From the NCBI GenBank assembly GCA_022925895.1, contig JAKSYS010000142.1:1-64000 (forward strand): DNA of 64,000 nt, read 5' to 3'. The translations under genes were made by a program, and so were the position numbers. A model generated the notes under the pieces. It was given only the letters and a program-made list of their open reading frames with translations. It was not told the origin of the DNA and searched no databases. Positions 53,389-63,045 of the stretch are shown here, one piece after another; the stretch's first letter is position 1, and each line of letters opens with the position of its first letter. Source of the stretch: Fragilaria crotonensis (Eukaryota > Bacillariophyta > Fragilariophyceae > Fragilariales > Fragilariaceae).

Positions 53389-56379
53389 GATGCTGACCCG
53401 CCGCCTTGAGAGAGTTTTTCCTTGTATCGACTCTCAAGGTCGGTGGTGATATCGTCCAGCTTCTTTGTTGTGGCCTGTGGGAGTAGAGCCGTGTTGTTGT
53501 CGTCAGGTAGTGGTGTTTGAGCCGCCTGAGATAAAAGAGCCGGACTCTCCAGATCACGATCGAGTGCCTCTGATGTCTGTGTGTCGATGATAGATGATCT
53601 GTGGATTTGACTGTTGCCAGAATTATCATACTGATCATTAGCCTGCTGCCGCACACCAGCGTCTCCAGTTTCAGTTTCTGTACAGCCCGTCCGATACTTC
53701 TTTTTGATAGGTGACGAAAATGAGACCCGATCCAGCTGACGATTTGAATATTCAGAAGAAGGAGACGAGTGCTGTGTGTTGTCTTCCTCGACTACTGCAC
53801 GGTGTGTTGCAATGGTCATGGTCTGGCCACCAGTCGCCTGACTACCAGTCTGAATATGTGTCTGAGCGATCATATCCATAAGTGCTGATATCTTATCGCT
53901 GAGTGTATTCATTGTTCCCCCAACTCCGGCTTGTTTCTCCATAACATTCATCAGATTGCCCTCCATCATGTCAAAACGGTGATCCAGGTCATCGAATCGT
54001 GTGAATTGTCGTTCCATGCGTTCCAGTCTCTCAGTGTTGATACGATCCTTCCGATCGAATTCCTTTTGCTGACGTTGTATCCGAGCATCAATTTCTTGAA
54101 AGCGGGCCGTGGACGTCGACATTGATGACAGGCGGGAACTAATTGAGTGATTTGAGTCCGTAGACGCCTCCGTAAGAACCGTTGACCGCAGCCCATATTG
54201 ATCTCGAATTGATTCCAGTGGGGTAGGGGCATCCTTGGCTTCGACGTTTTGTCCTTGTCCACGGATGAGCGCGTCTCGGCCTGTGGTGGAGGCGAAGAAT
54301 TTGGTGTTGATTTGCTTTCTACGGATCCTCCAGATACGCGAGATGACTCGGCTCTTGAGTCTGATTCTTGTGATGCTGAATCGACGCTTTGAGCTGTTGT
54401 TTGTTTCCACGATTCCGTAGACGAAAATAGTTTGTCGATGAAAGACAAATTTGCGTTTACTTTGGAGACCACGTGGATGACTGTTGGAGGGGGTCCGATA
54501 GCGTCCCTAAATCGTTCCTCTCTGATTGAGAAAGGAAATACTCGACGGCGGTACTCTTCAAAAGCTTTGCGAACCGTGTCTTCATGCTGAGGAGCCATGA
54601 GTAAAAATGATTTTTGATCGTATCCGCCATTGACGACGTCGACATGTGCTGATTCGTTTCCCTCTGCTGATACAATGGATGCCGCCCAGTCCCTTGTGGT
54701 CCTCTCCATCTGTGTGCCATCCGGAAAGAACTCAGTCCTCACAGTATCGAGATTGTTAATCATTGGGGACAATTGAATAAAACGAAGCGACTTGATATAG
54801 GAATCGTGCTTCTCAAACAAGGTCATTGCTTCTGTCGTTGTCATCTTCGCAAACGCAAACCGTGGAATATATACTCCCGCCCCAGATCCGTCCAAAGTAG
54901 AGAGCAAAGTCTGGCTCAGAGAATGGACATGGTTTTTCCCACATTGTACCACAAGGTGATTGATATCTTGGTCGAATGGCGTGCGACGATGGAGAAAGAT
55001 GTTAAAAAATGGGGTCGTGTCGGGAAGCTTGCTCCTGAGACTTTGTAGAAACCGGGTACGATGCGTAGTACGAGGAGCTTTGAGAAGGATGTAGCCAGCA
55101 ATAACATCATCTCCGCTTGTACTTTTGGAATTGGAAAAGACGCCGTTACTTTGTTCCTTGTAAATGCTTCCTGCACGCGTGGCAGATTCCTCCAGGAAAA
55201 AGAAGGTTTGTCAGTAAAACCGAAGCGAAGAGGCACAATGATTTGCGATTGGGAAGGTAAAACGGAAAGAGAGGGCAAATATACGATCGCACTTCCTCTG
55301 GTGTCATTTTGGAAATGGAATTGCAGTGTTCCGTTCCTTCGTCTGTCCATCGGTATAAAAGACCATCTTCATCTCGGAAAACATCGTTGAGAAGCGAATG
55401 GATCTCAGCGGACAATGCGTTCGACTTCTGAGATAGCGCAAGAGAGACCACTTCTGAGTTCGTTTTCCAGCGAAGCGAGATCCGGATTGTGCCATCGTTG
55501 ATTGGAACGTTCGAGTTTGGAATCAGAGCTGACATCTTTCCATCGGTGGACGATGAGAATGAATTCGAATCTTCCTTTCTTTCATGCTCGTGTTTACGAC
55601 TTGTTGGTAGCGGATTGTTTGTCTGCAAGTTTGGCTTGTTCTGCGGTGGTTTGTTCGGCTGCAACGTGATCGGAGGATTGGCTGGTGGGACTATCTTTGC
55701 TGGAAATGGAGGATCAACTTCCATTGGTTCATCATCTTGTTCTTCTGGGATTGGAGGTGTGGTGAATGCCAGTTGCTGTTTGAAGAGGTCTGTTGTCTTG
55801 AGAACAATCGACGTCTTTTCGAAGCCAAGGATGCTTTCCTAGCAGTCTGAGTTCGACGTTTAGCCTTTGCGGATCCAATGACCTTGTTCCATGAGTAGAT
55901 GTTAGACGCGCGCTTGACCATTCTGCAAAACCGATGTTAACCGTGTCCACCGGAAGAACTTTGTCGGTGTGAGTGGATAGATAAGGTAGCGAAAAGGTAT
56001 TTGCCCAATCGTGAAGCTTCTTTGGAACATCAAGTTTGCGATCAATGTGATACATATATCGGTACCAGACAACTAGGTGAAGTTGAAGTTGGTCGGTGTC
56101 AAAATTGTTCCAGAGTGCTTCGAAATCGGTGAAAGACACAATGTCCCGCCCGAGGGTGGTGAACCTATGCCAGGCAGTTGGGGTGGTGTCGTTGCGTTGA
56201 ACTGTTTCCTCATAGATTCGTTTGACTCGTTCGTTCTGAGTTTCAGACAAATGTTCTGGGGGAATGTCAATGTCGGGGAAAGCTTTCCAATCTTTCAACA
56301 GAAAACCAAAGGAGTCATCAGTGTCAGGTGGAAGAGACGTAAGAAGGGTGGAGAACGGAGGATCCGCTGTTTCGGTCAT
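53385..56379 (-). CDS. LINE ORF1, nucleic-acid-binding/coiled-coil protein
   Basis: ORF1 proteins package LINE RNA. The start at ATG 56379 (MTETADPPFSTLLTSL) is 95 bp from the element's 5' end. The N-terminal part (to about 55850) is globular and Trp-rich (FGFLLKDWKAFPD, HLVVWYRYMYHI), followed by a basic KAKRRTQTARK segment that may be a nuclear signal, a Pro/Asn-rich linker, a second globular part (55600-54500), a Ser-rich region and a C-terminal coiled coil (ARIQRQQKEFDRKDR, RLERMERQFTRFDDL). It ends GGGSAS with a TGA overlapping the ORF2 ATG. At least three frame changes are seen. I found no CCHC knuckles or RRM signature. Confidence 0.65.
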
Positions 56380-56474
56380 GGTGGTGACGTGCACGACGGC
56401 CTCGTTGATTTTACTACAGTAAATCGGTTGACGGACGGACTGGTGTTGCAAATTCTTAATACTAGAAATTGTGT

Positions 56475-56488
56475 CGAACCAAGAAGTA
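56475..56488. repeat. LINE target-site duplication, right copy
   Basis: CGAACCAAGAAGTA, identical to 47492-47505, directly next to the 5' end of the minus-strand LINE. Confidence 0.85.
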
Positions 56489-56928
56489 CTATCAGTTGAA
56501 CCATACTGCTATCATAATTAGTATCCAACATATATCGAATCAAGGCTAAATCTTTACAACCCTTAATTGATAATAACTTATCAGAGAACTTGATGAAGGG
56601 CTTTATTTTTGATAATCCAATCAGATCGCGAGCGAATCTGATGTGCAGAGATCTCCAAGCTCCAAGTATTGCTGGAAGCGTGAGATCGCATAAAAACATT
56701 AAATCTATCCTCCCGAACTCAGCCGTTAACTAGTCGTTATGACCACGAACCCGGCCTTATTTCGTACTATGACTGCACGTGCTGTGCGTCAGACATAAAA
56801 ACCACAAAACGGCACAACGATCGAGCCCTTTCGTTAGTTATATCCACTGACGCATCAAGGACATCTGTTGTCATTTTCACACTCACCAACACCTCATTTC
56901 TATTCAGTGGAAGTGTAAACGAACGACC
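56489..56928. promoter_or_regulatory. Presumed promoter of the lipase-like gene
   Basis: 440 bp between the LINE's 5' end and the lipase ATG. A minus-strand frame covers 56699-56376 but crosses into the LINE and has no family resemblance. No specific promoter element was identified. Confidence 0.4.
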
Positions 56929-58809
56929 ATGAAGATCGTTGTCCATATCCATCTTCGTATCGCAGTAACAGCGGCACTCTTGTTTCTCCTTAGCAGCAGC
57001 AGGTCTTGTGATGCTGCTGAGGTTCCTCGCCGTCGTCTTGAAAACAATTGGACGTCGATTCCACCACAAGTCCCACCAACACGCCAATGCGGGCAGATTA
57101 TTAACCTTGTCACTCTCCCACAAATTCAATTGGCTGCAACGTCGTTGATTAAACTAGCCTTTCCGGAAGCGTTTGTCACCGTTGCGATTTCTTCCCTTGG
57201 GACACTCTTCCGTTACAGTGTCCAAGCTCAAGTTGTCTGTGCAAGTTGCGATGAAATGATGTCGATGTATTCGGAGGACGACTCAGTTTTGAACACGACT
57301 GGACGTTTTGCGTTCTCTTCGTACTGTGATTCAAACAAATTCGCAGCCAATGTTACCCGCAGTGCACTTCTCTTGATCCCATTCGATCCAGATTCAGGGA
57401 AAGCCGTCGTTGGCACCGTCCAAACGCATCTCTCTATGCCATCCTTTAATTTTGGAGAACAACTCGGTGCCCCCTCGGAATATTGGTTACAAGATTTTGA
57501 TGTCTTCAATTCAACTGACCCGGATGTCATTCTCTCCGCCCTCACTTCTTTCAGGGACGGCTTGGTTTCACTTCTCAAGGCATCCGTGGGAGTTGTCGTC
57601 GTTGTCCCGGATTATTTGGGGTATGGACAGTCCTACGAATCAATCAAAGCCGATGGGATCTTTGATCTGTATCAACAAGCAGCTGCAATTTCCTTTCTCA
57701 AGAGTAAGAGTCTTGTCGAATCATCAGGATGCACGTTTCTCAGCAATTTGTCGTCCGCATCGGGATATTCGTCTGGAGGTGCGTCGAGCATTGCCGGAGC
57801 ACTGGCCTGGCAGGGACTTGGACAAGTGATTCTCAATGTAGATTCAGGTGGTGCACCATTCCGTCCGTCCTTTCAATTTGCATATGTGATTGATCAAATG
57901 GATCAAGGCACCGACAATACGTTGTTGCGGACCATTTCGTGCGCAATTGCCACAACCTTCTCGTCCAAAGTACCAGGACTCCCCAACACCAATACGAGCC
58001 AAAATATCATCAATGATGAATGGTTGGATTTTATGATTGTGTTGGCTGATACCAGTCCGTCGATGGAACTTGTAGACAGCCTGATGCCGGTCCCTGCAAC
58101 CAACATCTTTACCACTGCCATGTTGGACAAAACTAGGGTGAGTAAACGTCTGCGATACCACGACGCTAATGGTCGCGACAATCATCAAGGCCTCTCACTA
58201 CGTTCCATTTATCAACATTCCGTCAAAAATCTAACACTACAAATTGAATTCCTCTCACCATAGGACCTGCTCGCTCAAAACATCACCGACCTGTGCTACA
58301 ATTCTACTCCTGGCATTGACGACTTGTTATGCCAAACACTTGAAGAGAACTCGTATATTGATTTGGTGGAAGCAACCACTTTTCCCATTTCTATTTGTCA
58401 CAGTCCCGACGATGAGGTCGTCCCCATTGCTCATGCTCCCAACATGTCTGCCAATTCCCTCCTCTACGAAGCATCCCTATTCGGTAGTCTCCTCGCAGCG
58501 ACTGGTTCTCACGTGGAAGCAGGCGCCTTCTGCAATTTGTATCAATTGTTTCAGTTTTCAGAGTTTTCCAGTGTACCATTTTCATCATCATCGTCTTCCT
58601 TGGCGGGCATTGTTGGGACAAGCAATGACATCCCTTCGAGCTGTACTGAATTGGCTACACCAACGCCAATGAATGGGTCCTCCTTGGCACCTACCATGTT
58701 TCCAACTGCTTCACCCACAACAGTTTCGTCAAGTCACAAAATGAATTGTTTTGGTGCTACCACAATGACAGCCGTCGTTCTATTCCTTGTTGTTGCCATT
58801 GTTATATAA
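56929..58809 (+). CDS. Secretory-lipase-like alpha/beta hydrolase, two exons
   Basis: Exon 1 (56929-58137) ends at an AGG|GTGAGT donor; the 126-bp intron ends ACCATAG at 58263; exon 2 (58264-58809) continues in phase 0, giving 584 residues. A signal peptide (residues 1-29) is followed by VPRRRLENN, an RxL-type site. The hydrolase core has VVVVVPDYLGYGQSYE, the nucleophile elbow GYSSGG (Ser ~residue 284), ICHSPDDEVVPIAH with the Asp and GSHVEAG with the His. This matches the secretory lipase (LIP) family, esterases that act outside the cell. The C-terminus is Ser/Thr/Pro-rich (PTMFPTASPTTVSSS) and ends in a hydrophobic helix, typical of a GPI-anchored or membrane-tethered protein. No defects seen. 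Substrate unknown; lipid or ester cleavage at the cell surface is inferred. Confidence 0.85.
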
Positions 58810-59384
58810 AATCTTTCCATAAAAGAGTGCTCTCGCCATGATGTTGGTATTTTATGATCGAACGAAAGAGATTCTCGTTGGATGGCAACTACTATATTCA
58901 TGAATAAATGAATAGGAGTGGCGTCGTTGTTGGGGTGGACTGTGTCGGACAGAACGTGAGGAGGAATTGGCGGTGAAGAGGAGATTTAAAATCGTAAATG
59001 AGTTTTTGGTTATGATTGTTTTCTTGAGCAATGCAAGGCTCATTCTTAATTTTGCATCCGATTCAAGTTCGGTATCATGCCGATGTAGTTGGATTGAGTG
59101 CATGGCACAGTTTTGTATCGCAGGAATTTCGATTCCAATCATGATCCAACAGGAATTGTTCCACCGGAAACGAGCTGTCCTGACGGGACGTCTAACAAAC
59201 CTATTTAGCGTTTGTACCAGATCAAAGACGTCACAAGTAGATACTCTAAGTATAAATCACTTGAACTTAAATCAAGCCAATCTATGTGATATTCGGAGTA
59301 CTAGTCGTAGTTATTACTGCCATCAAATTTCCATACATGCCTGATCAAACAGGTCGACGCAACACCGTTCCAATGTTGTTATGT
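58810..59384. other. Convergent spacer, no gene seen
   Basis: Between the lipase-like gene (plus) and the Cys-repeat surface gene (minus). Nothing recognisable. Confidence 0.5.
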
Positions 59385-61421
59385 CTAAAGAAGAACCAAC
59401 AACAAAAAAGAGCAGGCAGTCGAAAGGAGAGAACCAGTCACAATTCCACTCATTGTGAAACCCGCTGACTTGGTTGGAGCTTTTGTTGGGACCTGCGACA
59501 TGCTCCTGGGAGCCTCAGAGGGTGTTGGACTTTCGACGCTGCTTGGAGCCGTTGTCAGTGCCTGCGACGTGCTGCTCGGCGACTCGGATAGAACGATTTC
59601 ATCGCAACCACATGCCTCAACGACTGCATTCGTCAACGAATCAGTGCAAAACGCATCAGGAATGAGTCGTTGCAACCCAGCAGCTTCAAAAGTACTGCAC
59701 TGAAACGTCAAGCCATTGAACAATACACTCGCCGACTTGTCCTTGACAAAGTAACCTTCACTGCACACGTGGCAGACAGAGTTCCCTCCTTGCGGCGTCG
59801 GCAAGCTGGCAAGGAATGGCGGGAGCGAGATGACTGTGCCTGGGGCCAAGGTAGTTGGCGCAGTTGGAGTTATTGGAGCAGTTGGGACGATTGGTGCTGC
59901 TGGGCTTGGTGGCGGGTTGACACCACTGCTGCTGGGCGACGCGGATAGAACTATTTCATCGCAACCACATGCCTCAACGACTGCATTCGTCAACGAATCA
60001 GTGCAAAACGCATCAGGAATGAGTCGTTGCAACCCAGCAGCTTCAAAAGTACTGCACTGAAACGTCAAGCCATTGAACGACACACTCGCCGACTTTGTCC
60101 TTGACAAAGTAACCTTCACTGCACACGTGGCAGACAGAGTTCCCTCCTTGCGGCGTCGGCAAGCTGGCAAGGAATGGCGGGAGCGAGATGACTGTGCCTG
60201 GGGCCAAGGTAGTTGGCGCAGTTGGAGTTATTGGAGCAGTTGGGACGATTGGTGCTGCTGGGCTTGGTGGCGGGTTGACACCACTGCTGCTGGGCGACGC
60301 GGATAGAACTATTTCATCGCAACCACATGCCTCAACGACTGCATTCGTCAACGAATCAGTGCAAAACGCATCAGGAATGAGTCGTTGCAACCCAGCAGCT
60401 TCAAAAGTACTGCACTGAAACGTCAAGCCATTGAACGACACACTCGCCGCTTTGTCCTTGACAAAGTAACCTTCACTGCACACGTGGCAGACAGAGTTCC
60501 CTCCTTGCGGCGTCGGCAAGCTGGCAAGGAATGGCGGGAGCGAGATGACTGTGCCTGGGGCCAAGGTAGTTGGCGCAGTTGGAGTTATTGGAGCAGTTGG
60601 GACTTTGAGCTGGGGTTCGAATTGCTGAACCGCGGATAGAACTATTTCATCGCAACCACATGCCTCAACGACTGCATTCGTCAACGAATCAGTGCAAAAC
60701 GCATCAGGAATGAGTCGTTGCAACCCAGCAGCTTCAAAGTACTGCACTGAAACGTCAAGCCATTGAACAATACACTCGCCGACTTGTCCTTGACAAAGTA
60801 ACCTTCACTGCACACGTGGCAGACAGAGTTCCTCCTTGCGGCGTCGGCAAGCTGGCAGAGGCGGGAAGAGATAGTGCCTGGGGCCAATGGGCGCAGTTGG
60901 GTTAAGCAGCTGGGACGATTGGTGCTGCTGGGCTTGCTGGCGGGTTGAACCATGCTGCTGGGCACGCGGATAGAACTATTTCATCTGCCTCAACGACTGC
61001 ATTCGTCAACGAATCAGTGCAAAACGCATCAGGAATGAGTCGTTGCAACCCAGCAGCTTCAAAAGTACTGCACTGAAACGTCAAGCCATTGAACAATACA
61101 CTCGCCGACTTGTCCTTGACAAAGTAACCTTCACTGCACACGTGGCAAACAGAGTATCCTCCTTGCGGCGTCGGCAAGCTGGCAAGGAATGGCGGGAGCG
61201 AGATGACTGTGCCTGGGGCCAAGGTAGTTGGCGCAGTTGGAGTTATCGGAGCAGTTGGGCTTTGAGCTAGGGTTCGAATTGTGAACCCTGCAGAGCCAAT
61301 CATGGTGGGCATGGATGCAGGAACTGCCATTCCGAACGAGGGAGAGTTTTCTCGAAAATGGGTGGGGGGGAATCGACTGGCCCGCAATAGCGAGAGCAAG
61401 TAGGATGACAATGCGGAACAT
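59385..61421 (-). CDS. Surface protein of repeated ~120-residue Cys domains
   Basis: ATG 61421 begins a signal peptide (MFRIVILLALAIAGQS). Five or more units follow: a Pro/Thr linker (SPTAPITPTAPTTLAPG), SLPPFLASLPTPQGG, then VCHVCSEGYFVKD, FNGLTFQCSTFEAAGLQRLI, PDAFCTDSLTNAVVEACGCD. Each has six Cys, probably in three disulfides. The end is Ser/Thr-rich with a hydrophobic tail (GSLLSTACSFLLLVLL), as for GPI anchoring. The frame is broken several times: a run of seven C after the signal peptide, an extra T in one unit near 60097, one A fewer near 60737, and larger losses near 60620 and 60985. Because the units are almost identical, each change stands out against its neighbours. I recognise the domain as frequent in diatoms but know no function. 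Gene real; exact protein uncertain. Confidence 0.65.
59590..61265 (-). repeat. Tandem array of ~358-bp units
   Basis: The string CCTCAACGACTGCATTCGTC recurs at about 59616, 59973, 60331, 60663 and 60989. The first two intervals are about 357 bp, the later ones 333 and 327 bp because of deletions. Sequence identity between units is nearly complete across hundreds of bases, so expansion is recent or homogenised. Confidence 0.9.
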
Positions 61422-62178
61422 GGTAAGCAGCTGTTGTCCCTTGCTGACATGTAAAATGGATCCAGTGGTTCTCTAACGATGCTTCTTGTCAGATGACTGC
61501 TGACTTCTGGTACACCTGATCACAAGAAAACGCCGATTTCATCAATCCCAAGCGCGACTATGGAGCAATATGCTACTAGCGTATGGTCATATCACATGGT
61601 CATAGATCTGGAGTATGAGCTCGAGTTAGACACATGTAAGTGCATACACAAAACATCCATACGTGAATTTCGGAAATGCTTATATTTATTGATATATTTA
61701 TAAACATTTGCATCGGTATGTCACCATCGAAGGACTGAAGTTTCGAAGTGCACATGACCAGTTGATTTTGGAAGTCGCATACGACGTACAGTACTAGTAC
61801 TCGACTTTTCATTGCAGTTTCATGCTCAATTTCATCTTGACCACGGGTTTGATAAGGAAAATTACTCCAGAATCCAGAAAGATGTCTTTTTTAATCCTCC
61901 AAATATGCCCATACATGCCAAGCATCTGTACCGGTAGAAGGCAGACGGAAATTCTTGGTATCGGCTTATGATTGCGATTTGCAAGTTAAGGCATTTCCCC
62001 TCCCAGTCGAAGATCCTCAGTCAAGGCTCGGATGAAAGTGTTGTAATGTATTTGAAAACGATGGTCATCAGCCACGTTTTGTTGCCGAAAGGTTCTGGGG
62101 TTGACGCCGTCCAATATGATTTATCAGCTCAGGCATGACTATGTCTGGTTAAAGGAGAGATGTGGGTCGTTCGATGTG
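61422..62178. other. Intergenic, no gene seen
   Basis: Divergent spacer upstream of the Cys-domain gene. TATATTTATTGATATATTTA at about 61681 is the most AT-rich spot. No gene recognised. Confidence 0.5.
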
Positions 62179-63017
62179 GAATATGTCCACTGATCAGATC
62201 CGGAAAGCGAACCGACTTCTTCATCGGTACATGATCGATGCTGAAAAAATGGCAGCTGCGACCGGAAATTGGAACAAATGGTCATGACAAACAATCCAGC
62301 GCTGGTGCGCATGGCAGCAGATCGAGTCAAGAATATGACGAATATTGGAAGGCTTAACAGCAACAGCTTCGTTGACAACAACAACCCACAGCGGCAGTGG
62401 CATCAACAAATGGCGCTCGCATGGCGGCTCCATCCAATCTTACAGCTGGATTCTTTAGCAACTCAACCATCAGGCAGAAGCACCGCGTCACATGTCACCC
62501 CAACTGATCTGACAAATCAATCCATGAGTGGCCTCGCTGCCTGATGAATAGATCGAACATGGAGCGCAAGAGATATACCAAAGTCCTGACATCCTTGCAT
62601 ACATCTTGGTTTTTTTTATGACCAAGAATCAAATGAAAGGAATATCGCCTGAGAGGTATCGCACACGTGAATTAGTGCCTGCTGGAATGGGCCCCTCCTA
62701 CATGCTGGAAACCATGTACGGCAAACACCTATAGGAAATGATTAGCTCATGTTCAGGGAAAACCCAAATCCCTCAAGCAAATAGATGGCCGAGGAGTGCA
62801 GACGATCAAGCCACATCCACTGCTTGATGGTATGGTTGAAAAGCAGTTGGATGCAGGTGTTGACATGACAAAGGGGGATTCAATAGACTACGGCGCCAGA
62901 GCGGAACGTGTATGCTACAGGGAATGCCTCGTGCGGTGGTTACTTGTTGGGCTTATGTACGGGGTTATATTTGTAGAGTCCATCATTCGATGGATGCCTG
63001 CTCAAAAACGTCCATAG
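62179..63017 (+). pseudogene. Possible relic of a tail-anchored, Met-rich protein
   Basis: Several short frames in series carry related composition: MWNMSTDQIRKANRLLHRYM (62179), MVMTNNPALVRMAADRVKNM (about 62277), MTKNQMKGISPERYRT (62620) and a final piece ending in a hydrophobic helix RWLLVGLMYGVIFVESIIRW (about 62936-62995) with a short basic tail. Met-Ser/Thr-x-x-Gln-Met patterns with a C-terminal helix recall STI1-like repeats of tail-anchored organelle receptors such as OEP61, but the match is loose. No single frame covers it and I found no convincing introns. Confidence 0.3.
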
Positions 63018-63045
63018 GACACGCGATCCAAAATAGGGACGTCAT

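Larger units (their letters stand above)
47506..56474 (-). mobile_element. LINE (non-LTR) retrotransposon, nearly full length
   Basis: An 8969-bp insertion bounded by a 14-bp duplication. Read on the minus strand: a 95-bp 5' UTR, ORF1 from 56379, ORF2 from 53388 with an APE-type endonuclease, reverse transcriptase, RNase H and a C-terminal Cys-His motif, a short 3' UTR with a hairpin, and a (TA)n tail next to the duplication. No long terminal repeats exist. The presence of APE and RNase H with an FVDD reverse-transcriptase motif suits LINE clades known from diatoms (Ambal-like); that clade name is a guess. ORF1 and ORF2 together show about eight frame changes, so the copy is inactive as read, though an intact target duplication indicates it is not very old. 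Confidence 0.92.

Noticed and set aside
47506-56474. Interpretation as an LTR retrotransposon because RNase H is present
   Set aside because: No terminal repeats, integrase or protease; an APE endonuclease and a target duplication next to a TA tail identify a LINE.
59670-60640. Several plus-strand frames with Trp-Ser-Tyr-Trp repeats
   Set aside because: Antisense to the Cys-domain units; composition is an artefact of the repeat.
61260-61310. Possible tRNA T-arm (GGTTCGAATT)
   Set aside because: It lies inside the Cys-domain gene and no acceptor or anticodon arm can be formed around it.
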